This document shows, one piece after another, positions 50,873-58,855 of a stretch of 64,000 nucleotides of DNA; position 1 is the stretch's first letter, and every line of letters begins with the position of its first letter. The notes under the pieces are model-generated. The model made no database searches. It worked only from the letters and a program-made list of their open reading frames with translations, and was not told the DNA's origin. This DNA is from Lachnospiraceae bacterium (GTDB lineage: Bacteria; Bacillota; Clostridia; Lachnospirales; Lachnospiraceae): positions 62,001-126,000 of the forward strand of contig JAETOL010000003.1 in assembly GCA_021771755.1 (NCBI GenBank), in the 5' to 3' direction. A program made the translations under genes and the position numbers.

Positions 50873-52050
50873 GACGGGTCATGAAGACTACAGGAATATG
50901 GCTGTGTCTGCTGATGTGGATTCTGAGCAGTGTAAATACAGTCCGGGCATCGTCGGCAGAAGAAGCAGAAGGAAAAGAAACAGCAGAAAAGATACAGGGG
51001 GATCTTTTATTAAAGCTTGATCTAGAAAAAATGCAGAAAATGGTAGATGAAATACTGGGTGAGGACTGTTTTTCCGTTGGAGAGTCTTTGAAAAAGCTGC
51101 TCCAGGGAGAAGAGGCGCTATCGAAAGAGACCGTAGGAAGTTTCCTGCAAAGTCTCTTTTTTTCTGGGATCCAACAGGAGAGAGATCTGTTTGTAAAATT
51201 GATCCTTCTTGTATTGGCCGCTGCGCTTCTGATGAATTTTACTTCTGTTTTTGAAAATGGACAGGCAGGGGATATTAGCTTTTATCTGATATACCTGCTC
51301 CTGTTTACACTTTTGGCAGACTCTTTTTTTGATGCGGGAAATACCTTGTATCAGACGATTTCCTGGATGATGGAGTTTATGAAGGCTCTGGCTCCGGCAT
51401 ACTTTATTACAGTGGCGGCAGCTTCCGGAACAGCTTCGGCAGCAGCTTTTTATGAGGGAGTTCTTCTTCTGGTATGGCTGTTTCAATGGATTCTTCTGAA
51501 TGTGATCCTGCCGGCAGTGAATCTTTATATATTGCTTTGTCTTGTCAACCACATTTCACGAGAGGAAATGCTTGGGAAACTTTCAGATCTTCTGGCTGTG
51601 ATGACTGGCTGGGGCCTGAAAACGCTCCTGGGAACAGCTGCAGGACTTCAGATTGTCAGAAGTCTGACGGCTCCGGCAATGGATTCCTTAAAAAGAAGTC
51701 TGATCGGACGTGCGGCCAGTTCCCTTCCGGCAGTGGGGAATGCCGTAAATACAGTAACGGAACTGGTACTTGCAAGCGCAGTGCTTGTAAGAAACTGTCT
51801 GGGAATCGTGATCCTGATCGTCTTGCTGATGGCAGGTGCAGGGCCCGTGATCCACTATGGGATTCTGTCCTTTGTCTATCGCTTTCTGGCGGCGGCTGCC
51901 CAGCCTGTGTCGGACAGGCGTATTGTAGAATGTCTGTCTACAATGGGAGAAGGATATGGACTTCTTCTGAAGGTTCTTTTTACAGCAGAGGTCCTTTGCA
52001 TTCTGACATTTTTGATTGTTATGGCAGGAGTACGGGGAGGCGGTATATGA
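50869..52050 (+). CDS. spoIIIAE: Stage III sporulation protein AE
   Basis: Largest membrane component of the channel complex, 393 aa, with an N-terminal signal-like segment (about 5-25, ending VRASS), an extracytoplasmic region of about 80 residues and some seven to eight membrane segments. Family-type stretches are YLIYLLLFTLLADSF, MEFMKALAPAYFITVAAASG and the late GPVIHYGILSFVYRFLAAAAQPVSD. Start ATG 50869 is coupled to the spoIIIAD stop; ATG 50881 is an alternative. Confidence 0.93.
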   Translation: MRRVMKTTGIWLCLLMWILSSVNTVRASSAEEAEGKETAEKIQGDLLLKLDLEKMQKMVDEILGEDCFSVGESLKKLLQGEEALSKETVGSFLQSLFFSGIQQERDLFVKLILLVLAAALLMNFTSVFENGQAGDISFYLIYLLLFTLLADSFFDAGNTLYQTISWMMEFMKALAPAYFITVAAASGTASAAAFYEGVLLLVWLFQWILLNVILPAVNLYILLCLVNHISREEMLGKLSDLLAVMTGWGLKTLLGTAAGLQIVRSLTAPAMDSLKRSLIGRAASSLPAVGNAVNTVTELVLASAVLVRNCLGIVILIVLLMAGAGPVIHYGILSFVYRFLAAAAQPVSDRRIVECLSTMGEGYGLLLKVLFTAEVLCILTFLIVMAGVRGGGI

Positions 52051-52616
52051 AAGAACAGATCTGTCAGTGGACAAGAAATATTGCGGTATTTTACCTGATC
52101 TTTTCTTCGATACTTCATTTGATACCGGATAAAAAATATGAACGCTATGTGCGGTCTTTTATGGGGCTTCTTCTTATTTATATGATCTGTGTACCGGTAT
52201 TTACTGTATTTGGAAAAAGTGCGGAACTGCTGAAAAATTTTGAAGAGTATTTTCAAAAGGAACGAAAGGTTATGGAACAATTAGAAACAAACGAACTTCA
52301 GGCATTTTATCTGGAGCAGGCATATGAAAAAGAACTGGAAACAGAAATTCTCCGGTATTTGAAAAAAACAGGAATAAATCAGGCACAGGCAGTCGTAGAT
52401 ATAGAAGGGGAGCAGATATTTTTAAATCTGACTGTCAGCCAGAAACTGACGGAGAAGCAGGAAGGAGGGATCTGCGATGAACTCCGGGAGAACTTCGGGA
52501 TCGCAGAAAAAAACTGTCAGATCTTTTTTGAAGGGGATGTCAGGTCAGCAGTGGATGGTGCTTCTTCTTCTGGGACTTCTTCTGACAGTGATCTCTCTTC
52601 CGGTATCAGACAGTAA
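52047..52616 (+). CDS. spoIIIAF: Stage III sporulation protein AF
   Basis: 189 aa with two N-terminal membrane segments (about 10-27 and 37-55, separated by PDKKYERYVRSF) and a soluble ring-building-like domain (YscJ/EscJ-type) at about 95-165, with INQAQAVVDIEG. ATG 52047 overlaps the spoIIIAE stop (ATGA) after GGGGAGG. The Ser/Gly/Asp-rich C-terminal 25 residues lie entirely inside the 140-base overlap with spoIIIAG and may be unstructured. Confidence 0.92.
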   Translation: MKEQICQWTRNIAVFYLIFSSILHLIPDKKYERYVRSFMGLLLIYMICVPVFTVFGKSAELLKNFEEYFQKERKVMEQLETNELQAFYLEQAYEKELETEILRYLKKTGINQAQAVVDIEGEQIFLNLTVSQKLTEKQEGGICDELRENFGIAEKNCQIFFEGDVRSAVDGASSSGTSSDSDLSSGIRQ

Positions 52617-52920
52617 AAAGGAGAAAAAAACAAGAAGTGGAATATTGGAGGATGCAAAAGATCCAGAGGCAGAAAAAACCACACTGGAAGCAAAACTGGA
52701 GTCTATCCTGGAAAATACAGAGGGAGCAGGAAAGGTACAGGTACTTCTTATGACTGGACAGGAACAGGGATTTTACAGCTCCGGATCCACACAGGTTACA
52801 GGGGTGCTCATTTCTGCAGAAGGAGCGGATGACCCGGTTACAGTACGGAATATTCAGCAGGCGGTTATGGCATTATTTCAGATCGAAGCCCATAAAATAA
52901 AAATAATGAAAATGAAATGA
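52477..52920 (+). CDS. spoIIIAG: Stage III sporulation protein AG
   Basis: 147 aa, shorter than B. subtilis SpoIIIAG (about 229), with one membrane segment (about 25-42) and the ring-forming domain (LEAKLESILENTEGAGKV, then VTVRNIQQAVMALFQIE). ATG 52477 has AAGGAGGG at 52462-52469, which implies a 140-base overlap with spoIIIAF in another frame; ATG 52537 would remove most of the overlap but lacks a spaced ribosome binding site. AG rings form the core of the channel. Confidence 0.9.
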   Translation: MNSGRTSGSQKKTVRSFLKGMSGQQWMVLLLLGLLLTVISLPVSDSKKEKKTRSGILEDAKDPEAEKTTLEAKLESILENTEGAGKVQVLLMTGQEQGFYSSGSTQVTGVLISAEGADDPVTVRNIQQAVMALFQIEAHKIKIMKMK

Positions 52921-52930
52921 GGAGAGTAAA

Positions 52931-53647
52931 GTGAAAAAGATCATGAAGAAAAATCAGGTGATCATCACCTCGCTGGCAATCCTGATCGCAGTAGCCGGAT
53001 ATCTGAATTTTGCAGATGTGGATCTGGGATTTAAGGATCAGGAGACCAGCACAGACAGCAGCAGTATCCTGGAAGAAACAGAATATGATATTACAGATGA
53101 AACAGCCCTTCTGGATGAGAACAGGGCAGATGGCGCTGAGGAGCTTGAAACTACAGGAACTCCCGGGGAAGCCGTACTTACAGGGGCCTCTGACTTTGCC
53201 GCTCAGGCAAGACTGTCCAGAGAACAGGTCCGTTCCCAGAACAAGGCGGATCTGCAGGAAATCATAGGGAATGCAGATATCAGCGAAGAAAAAAAGCAGG
53301 AAGCTATCAGCACGATGGTGTCTATGACGGAACTGACGGAAAAAGAGGCTGCGGCAGAGCTGCTTCTTGAGGCAAAAGGATTTGAAAACGTGATCGTGAA
53401 CCTGACCGGGGAAACGGCAGATGTAGTCGTACCGGATGCAGATCTTGAAGATTCCAGACGAGCTCAGATTGAAGATATTGTGAAACGCAAAACAGGAATC
53501 GCTGCAGAAAACATTGTGATCACACCACTGAACGGATCTTCGGAAGAAATTTCTGAGGAGGCAGGAGAAGCAGAGAATGACTCGGAAGAAACTGCAGCTT
53601 CTTCCATGGAAGAGCCGATGATTGAAACAGAAGGGATTTATGACTGA
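52931..53647 (+). CDS. spoIIIAH: Stage III sporulation protein AH
   Basis: 238 aa; a GTG start at 52931 follows GAGGAGAG. There is a single membrane anchor (about 9-26), a long acidic linker, and the ring-building domain that binds forespore SpoIIQ (about 95-205: RSQNKADLQEII, KKQEAISTMVSMTELTEKEAAAE, RRAQIEDIVKRKTG). The C-terminal 35 residues are an acidic tail not seen in B. subtilis. Last gene of the operon. Confidence 0.93.
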   Translation: MKKIMKKNQVIITSLAILIAVAGYLNFADVDLGFKDQETSTDSSSILEETEYDITDETALLDENRADGAEELETTGTPGEAVLTGASDFAAQARLSREQVRSQNKADLQEIIGNADISEEKKQEAISTMVSMTELTEKEAAAELLLEAKGFENVIVNLTGETADVVVPDADLEDSRRAQIEDIVKRKTGIAAENIVITPLNGSSEEISEEAGEAENDSEETAASSMEEPMIETEGIYD

Positions 53648-53702
53648 CTGTCCCGGAATGGCAGACCATTAGTAAGAAAGAGAAAGCAGTCGAAGGATTT
53701 TT

Positions 53703-53732
53703 GGAGGGAGGCAGTGTTTTTCGCCTCCCTCC
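53703..53732 (+). terminator. Strong hairpin after spoIIIAH
   Basis: GGAGGGAGGC (53703-53712) pairs perfectly with GCCTCCCTCC (53723-53732) around a 10-base loop. The T-run is poor (TCTTG), but the position after the operon and before the prfC promoter supports a terminator role. Confidence 0.65.
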
Positions 53733-53734
53733 TC

Positions 53735-53764
53735 TTGACATTGCCTCCTCTTCTATACTAGAAT
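53735..53764 (+). promoter_or_regulatory. Promoter of prfC
   Basis: TTGACA at 53735-53740, an 18-base spacer and TAGAAT at 53759-53764, 64 bases before the start codon. The -35 box abuts the hairpin that ends the spoIIIA operon. Confidence 0.7.
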
Positions 53765-53827
53765 GTGTTTGTTGTGCAAAAGAACGTAAATTAAAATGAA
53801 ATAGAAAAGATAACAGGAGGCTTTAAC

Positions 53828-55417
53828 GTGTCCAAGTATGCGAAAGAGATAGAAAAAAGAAGAACCTTTGCCATCATTTCCCACCCGGATGCTGGTAAGA
53901 CTACTCTTACAGAGAAATTCCTTCTTTATGGAGGAGCGATCAACCTGGCAGGAAGTGTAAAGGGAAAGGCAACTGCCCGTCATGCGGTTTCTGACTGGAT
54001 GGAGATTGAAAAGGAGAGAGGTATTTCTGTTACCTCTTCTGTGCTTCAGTTCCATTATGACGGCTACTGTATCAATATCCTGGATACGCCGGGACATCAG
54101 GACTTCTCTGAGGATACCTATCGTACATTAATGGCGGCGGATTCCGCAGTCATGGTAATTGACGGAAGTAAGGGTGTGGAGGCACAGACACGAAAACTGT
54201 TCAAGGTCTGTGTGATGCGTCACATTCCGATCTTTACTTTTATCAACAAAATGGACAGGGATGCAAACGATACTTTTGATCTTCTGGATGAGATTGAGAA
54301 GGAACTGGGAATTGCTACCTGCCCCATCAACTGGCCCATCGGTTCCGGAAAAAAATTCCGAGGGGTTTATGACAGAAATACCCATAAGGTCCTTACTTTT
54401 TCAGACACACAGAAAGGAACAAAAGAGGGTATCATAGAAGAAATCGATACAGACGATCCTCGTCTGGATGATATCGTGGATGCAGACCAGAAGGAACAGC
54501 TTATGGAAGAAATCGAGCTGTTGGACGGCGCCAGCGCAGATTTCGATCAGGAACTGGTAAGCAAGGGAGAACTGACTCCGGTATTTTTCGGTTCTGCTCT
54601 TACGAACTTTGGTGTGGAAACTTTCCTGGAGCATTTCCTTTCCATGACCTCTTCCCCGCTGCCGCGAAAAGCAGAGGACAAGGAAATCGATCCGATGTCA
54701 GATGATTTTTCTGCTTTTGTATTTAAGATCCAGGCAAATATGAATAAAGCGCATCGCGACAGAATTGCCTTTATGCGTATCTGCTCTGGAAAATTTGATG
54801 CCTCTCAGGAGGTGTATCATGTACAGGGAGACAAAAAAATGCGTCTTCTCCAGCCACAGCAGATGATGGCAGAATCCCGTCATGTTGTGGATGAGGCTTA
54901 TGCAGGTGATATCATCGGTGTATTTGACCCGGGAATCTTTTCGATAGGAGATACGATCTGTTCTCCGGGAAATAAGTTTGCCTTTGAGGGAATTCCGACT
55001 TTTGCTCCGGAACATTTTGCAAGAGTCCGTCAGCTCGACACCATGAAGCGTAAACAGTTTGTAAAAGGAATCAACCAGATCGCGCAGGAGGGTGCGATTC
55101 AGATCTTCCAGGAATTTAATACCGGTATGGAAGAGATCATCGTAGGCGTTGTAGGCGTCCTGCAGTTTGATGTTTTGAAATACCGTCTGGAAAATGAATA
55201 CAACGTAGAGATCCGTCTGGAAAATCTGCCGTATGAGCATATCCGCTGGATCGCCAATAAGGAAGAAGTAGATGTAGCCAAGATCACCGGTACTTCAGAT
55301 ATGAAGAAGGTGACAGACCTTAAGGGAAATCCATTGCTTCTGTTTGTTAATGCATGGAGCGTAGGCATGACCCAGGATCGTAACCCGGACCTGGTACTGA
55401 CTGAATTCAGTAAATAA
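53828..55417 (+). CDS. prfC: Peptide chain release factor 3
   Basis: Translational GTPase of 529 aa that recycles RF1/RF2 from the ribosome. GTG 53828 follows ACAGGAGGC. The G-domain motifs are SHPDAGKTT (18-26), DTPGHQDFSEDTYRTL and NKMDRDANDTFDLLDEIE; the RF3-specific AGSVKGKATARHAVSDWMEIEK stretch distinguishes it from EF-G and tetracycline-resistance proteins. Domain II and III follow, with EFNTGMEEIIVGVVGVLQFDVL. It sits between spoIIIAH and the Asp23/nusB cluster, where many Firmicutes carry accB-accC. Confidence 0.95.
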   Translation: MSKYAKEIEKRRTFAIISHPDAGKTTLTEKFLLYGGAINLAGSVKGKATARHAVSDWMEIEKERGISVTSSVLQFHYDGYCINILDTPGHQDFSEDTYRTLMAADSAVMVIDGSKGVEAQTRKLFKVCVMRHIPIFTFINKMDRDANDTFDLLDEIEKELGIATCPINWPIGSGKKFRGVYDRNTHKVLTFSDTQKGTKEGIIEEIDTDDPRLDDIVDADQKEQLMEEIELLDGASADFDQELVSKGELTPVFFGSALTNFGVETFLEHFLSMTSSPLPRKAEDKEIDPMSDDFSAFVFKIQANMNKAHRDRIAFMRICSGKFDASQEVYHVQGDKKMRLLQPQQMMAESRHVVDEAYAGDIIGVFDPGIFSIGDTICSPGNKFAFEGIPTFAPEHFARVRQLDTMKRKQFVKGINQIAQEGAIQIFQEFNTGMEEIIVGVVGVLQFDVLKYRLENEYNVEIRLENLPYEHIRWIANKEEVDVAKITGTSDMKKVTDLKGNPLLLFVNAWSVGMTQDRNPDLVLTEFSK

Positions 55418-55512
55418 AATACTTTTATTTTCTGTGAAAATTTGATATACTAATCCTATGAATGTGGACGGCTTTCTGAAAGCAGAGATGTCCATAATAA
55501 GAGCAGCGAATC

Positions 55513-55539
55513 GTTACTGTGAACGGAGTGAACAGTAAC
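55513..55539. repeat. Inverted repeat before the Asp23 gene
   Basis: GTTACTGT (55513-55520) and ACAGTAAC (55532-55539) flank GAACGGAGTGA, and the whole is framed by direct CGAATC copies at 55507 and 55542. It resembles a small dispersed intergenic repeat unit rather than a terminator. Only one copy is seen here. Confidence 0.5.
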
Positions 55540-55575
55540 AACGAATCAGATTCTAGATCCTTAGGAGGAGTTAAT

Positions 55576-55962
55576 ATGGCAGAAAAGAGAACAACCTATA
55601 AAATACAGGATGTCGGAGGAATCGGTGAAGTGAAGATCGCAGATGAAGTGGTAACGATCATTGCAGGTCTGGCAGCTACTGAGGTGGAAGGTGTTGCTTC
55701 CATGGGCGGCAATATCACCAATGAACTGGTAGGCAAGCTGGGAATGAAGAATCTGTCCAAGGGTGTGAAGGTTACGATCCTGGAAGGTGTTGTTTCCGTG
55801 GATCTGACACTGAATATTGATTTTGGCAAGAATATCCTGGATGTCAGCAGAAAAGTTCAGGATAAAGTAAAGACATCTATTGAAAATATGACAGGCCTTG
55901 AGGTTGCAGATGTAAATATCCGCATTGCAGGCGTAGATATGGAGAACGAAAAAGGAAAGTAA
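55576..55962 (+). CDS. Asp23/Gls24 family envelope stress protein (YqhY/AmaP-associated)
   Basis: 128 aa; ATG 55576 is fixed by TTAGGAGGAG. The Asp23 domain spans nearly all: GGIGEVKIADEVVTIIAGLAATEVEGVASMGG, then KGVKVTILEGVVSVDLTLNIDFGKN and DKVKTSIENMTGLEVADVNIRIAGV. The gene corresponds to yqhY, which lies ahead of nusB in most Firmicutes and is tied to acetyl-CoA carboxylase balance in B. subtilis (family knowledge). No accBC genes are adjacent here. Confidence 0.93.
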   Translation: MAEKRTTYKIQDVGGIGEVKIADEVVTIIAGLAATEVEGVASMGGNITNELVGKLGMKNLSKGVKVTILEGVVSVDLTLNIDFGKNILDVSRKVQDKVKTSIENMTGLEVADVNIRIAGVDMENEKGK

Positions 55963-55993
55963 ACCTTTCCTTTTTTCTTTATGAGGAGGAATT

Positions 55994-56515
55994 ATGCGAA
56001 GACACGAGCAGAGAGAGCATATCTTTAAACTGTTGTTTATGACACAGTTTAATGAAGAAGGAGAGATGCCGGAGCAGCTTTCCCTTTATTTTGACAGTCT
56101 GGAGGAAATGACTGAGGACGAGCAGAATGCGATGAAGCAGAAATATGATCATATCCTCGAAAAACTTCCTGAGATCGATCAGGAACTGAATGAATACAGC
56201 CAGGGATGGAAGACTACACGTATGAACAGAGTGGATCTGACAGCTCTTCGTCTGGCATTTTATGAAATGAAATTTGATGATGATATTCCGGTAGGCGTTG
56301 CGATCAACGAAGCAGTGGAGATCGCCAAACTTTTTGGCGGAGAGGACTCCGGTTCTTTTGTAAACGGTGTGCTTGGCAGAATCGCAAGCGGAAATAAGAC
56401 CCCTGGTGCAGTGAAAAGACCACAGCGTCCGGCTCATCAGGCAAAGCATATCATTTTGTCAAAAAAAGATCAGAAGAAAAAAGATACACAGGGATCTGAA
56501 GAAAGTAAGAACTAA
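55994..56515 (+). CDS. nusB: Transcription antitermination factor NusB
   Basis: RNA-binding factor of the rRNA antitermination complex, 173 aa. ATG 55994 follows ATGAGGAGG. Typical NusB stretches are [14 protein letters not shown] at the N-terminus, [19 protein letters not shown] and [29 protein letters not shown]. About 30 basic, lysine-rich residues extend beyond the normal NusB end ([13 protein letters not shown]), a common clostridial tail. xseA starts two bases after its stop. Confidence 0.95.
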   Translation: MRRHEQREHIFKLLFMTQFNEEGEMPEQLSLYFDSLEEMTEDEQNAMKQKYDHILEKLPEIDQELNEYSQGWKTTRMNRVDLTALRLAFYEMKFDDDIPVGVAINEAVEIAKLFGGEDSGSFVNGVLGRIASGNKTPGAVKRPQRPAHQAKHIILSKKDQKKKDTQGSEESKN

Positions 56516-56517
56516 AA

Positions 56518-57729
56518 ATGAAAACAGTATATTCAGTAGGACAGGTAAACCGGTATGTGAAAAATATGTTTCTTCAGGATTTTGTACTGAAGAAGGTATA
56601 TGTGAAAGGGGAAGTGTCCAACTGTAAATATCATCCCAGCGGTCATATTTATTTTTCTCTGAAAGATGAGACAGGAGTGCTGTCCTGCGTGATGTTTGCC
56701 GGTCACAGAAGAGGACTGGCTTTTCGGATGAAAGATGGTGACCAGGTGGTGGCAGGCGGAGCGGTTGATGTTTATGAAAGAGACGGACGTTATCAGCTCT
56801 ACGCCAGGGAGATCACTCAGGAAGGATCAGGCGTTCTCTATGAACGCTTTCTTGCCCTTAAGAATGAACTGGAAGAAATGGGGATGTTTGCCCAGGAGTA
56901 TAAACAGCCCATTCCCAGATTCATAAAAAAACTGGGTGTGGTAACGGCTCCTACAGGAGCTGCGATCCAGGATATACGGAATATCGCGCTCAGAAGAGAT
57001 CCTTATCTCCAGATCATTCTTTATCCGGCCCTGGTACAGGGAGAGGGAGCTGCCGACAGCATTATAAAGGGAATCCAGATGCTGGACCGCTATGGAGTGG
57101 ATGTGATCATTGCCGGCAGAGGCGGAGGCTCTATGGAAGACCTCTGGGCTTTTAATGAAGAAAAAGTTGCCAGAGCTATTTTTGAATGCAGGACTCCGGT
57201 GATTTCTGCTGTGGGGCATGAGACAGATTTTACCATTGCCGATTTCGTGGCTGATCTGAGGGCGCCAACGCCTTCTGCCGCAGCGGAACTGGCAGTAGAA
57301 AACCGCAGAAAGATAATGGAGACAGCAGATGGATACCGGGAACGTCTCAGAAGAGGCATGCAGGCCAGGATCGATCTGGATACGCTCCGGCTGAAACAGG
57401 CAAAGATGCGGTTTCAGTATCTCAGTCCGGAAAGTCGTTTGAGAGAAAAACGTCAGATGCTTCTGGACTGTGAAAATGTTCTTCGCGGAGCAATGGAATG
57501 GAAGATCACAGAGAAGAGACACAGTCTTGGGATTTTTTTGGAGAGATATAAAGGACTTTCCCCTCTTGGAAAATTAAATCAGGGATATTCCTTTGTCGCA
57601 GACAAAAAGGGATGTGCCATGAGGTCTGTTTCACAGGCAAGTCCTGGGGAATTGCTGGATATTTCTGTGACGGACGGGGTGATCGAAGCCCGGATCACAG
57701 GAACCAGAAAGGAAAAATGGGATATATGA
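56518..57729 (+). CDS. xseA: Exodeoxyribonuclease VII large subunit
   Basis: 403 aa. The N-terminal OB fold (about 1-100, with VKGEVSNCKYHPSGHIYFSLKD) binds single-stranded DNA; the nuclease core follows with GVVTAPTGAAIQDI, IIAGRGGGSMEDLWAFNEE and PVISAVGHETDFTIADFVADLRAPTPSAAAEL. A coiled-coil region and short C-terminal strand complete the family. The stop overlaps the xseB start as ATGA, ensuring balanced subunits. Confidence 0.96.
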   Translation: MKTVYSVGQVNRYVKNMFLQDFVLKKVYVKGEVSNCKYHPSGHIYFSLKDETGVLSCVMFAGHRRGLAFRMKDGDQVVAGGAVDVYERDGRYQLYAREITQEGSGVLYERFLALKNELEEMGMFAQEYKQPIPRFIKKLGVVTAPTGAAIQDIRNIALRRDPYLQIILYPALVQGEGAADSIIKGIQMLDRYGVDVIIAGRGGGSMEDLWAFNEEKVARAIFECRTPVISAVGHETDFTIADFVADLRAPTPSAAAELAVENRRKIMETADGYRERLRRGMQARIDLDTLRLKQAKMRFQYLSPESRLREKRQMLLDCENVLRGAMEWKITEKRHSLGIFLERYKGLSPLGKLNQGYSFVADKKGCAMRSVSQASPGELLDISVTDGVIEARITGTRKEKWDI

Positions 57730-57962
57730 CAGATACAGCTGATCAGGAAAGAATGCTGCAGGAGGAGCAGACACTGGAGGAAGCTTTTGCAAAACTTGAG
57801 GAGCTGGCGCAGAAGCTTGAGGACAGTGAGACTTCCCTGGAGGATTCCTTCCGTTTTTATAAAAAGGGAATGGAGCTTTTGAAGTACTGCAGCCAAAAGC
57901 TGGATACAGTAGAAAAAAAGATGCTCCAGATGGATGAAGATGGAACGTTACGGGAATTTTAA
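57726..57962 (+). CDS. xseB: Exodeoxyribonuclease VII small subunit
   Basis: 78 aa, the normal length; the ATG at 57726 overlaps the xseA stop, whereas the frame from 57612 is a longer artefact. The conserved stretch is EAFAKLEELAQKLEDSETSLEDSFRFYKKGMEL, an amphipathic helix pair that wraps XseA. The ispA start lies within its 3' end. Confidence 0.95.
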   Translation: MTDTADQERMLQEEQTLEEAFAKLEELAQKLEDSETSLEDSFRFYKKGMELLKYCSQKLDTVEKKMLQMDEDGTLREF

Positions 57963-58839
57963 GGAAGAACTGAAGCAAAGGACTGATCATGCAGAAAAGG
58001 TGATCCGTTTATGGCTTCCAAAGGAAGAAGGATTTGCAAAGACCATGGCAGAAGCCATGAATTACAGCATGTGTGCCGGAGGAAAACGTCTGAGACCGGT
58101 ACTCCTTCTTGAGACTCTTCGTCTTTTTGGCGGAGATGAAAAACTGGCGGAACCGTTTATGGCGGGGATAGAAATGATCCACACACATTCCCTGATCCAT
58201 GACGATCTTCCGGCTATTGATAATGACGATTACAGGAGAGGCCGCCTGACTACGCACAAGGTGTATGGAGAAGCCATGGGGATTTTGGGCGGAGCAGCTC
58301 TTTTAAACTATGCATATGAAACGATGTTCCGGGCTTTTGAACTGGCACCGGGAAATGAATGTGTGATCCGGGCGGCACGTATCATGGCAGAAAAAACAGG
58401 AATATACGGTATGCTTGGCGGTCAGAGTGTGGATGTGGAAAATGATGGGAAACCATTGACCAAAGAATTGTTGGATTATATTTATGAACATAAGACAGCA
58501 GCTCTTCTGGAAGCGTCTATGATGACCGGAGCCGTGCTGGGAGGTGCCGAAAAAGAGGAGCTTGCACTTGTAGAAAATGCAGCTTCCAATATTGGACTGG
58601 CATTTCAGATCCGTGATGATATCCTGGATGTAACAGCGACAAGCCAGGAGCTTGGAAAGCCGGTACACAGTGATGAAAAGAACCATAAAGTTACATATGT
58701 GACGCTTCTTGGGATAGAGGAGGCGGCCCGTCAGGCAGAAGCGCTTTCTGCACAGGCGGTCTCATCTCTGGAAAAGCTGAACAGAAAGAATGAATTCCTG
58801 ATGGCCCTCATAAAGGAGATGGCAGGCCGAAGGAAGTAA
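57934..58839 (+). CDS. ispA: Polyprenyl synthetase (farnesyl diphosphate synthase, IspA type)
   Basis: Condenses isopentenyl diphosphate with allylic diphosphates, feeding undecaprenyl and quinone precursors. 301 aa. First aspartate-rich motif DDLPAIDNDD at 90-99, preceded by SLIHD; second motif FQIRDDILD near 224-232; the substrate arginine segment is AGGKRLRP (48-55). The residue set before DD suggests a C15 product, but chain length is not certain. It overlaps xseB by 29 bases and precedes dxs, which supplies its precursors. Confidence 0.93.
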   Translation: MKMERYGNFKEELKQRTDHAEKVIRLWLPKEEGFAKTMAEAMNYSMCAGGKRLRPVLLLETLRLFGGDEKLAEPFMAGIEMIHTHSLIHDDLPAIDNDDYRRGRLTTHKVYGEAMGILGGAALLNYAYETMFRAFELAPGNECVIRAARIMAEKTGIYGMLGGQSVDVENDGKPLTKELLDYIYEHKTAALLEASMMTGAVLGGAEKEELALVENAASNIGLAFQIRDDILDVTATSQELGKPVHSDEKNHKVTYVTLLGIEEAARQAEALSAQAVSSLEKLNRKNEFLMALIKEMAGRRK

Positions 58840-58855
58840 GAGAGGAATACGGAGG

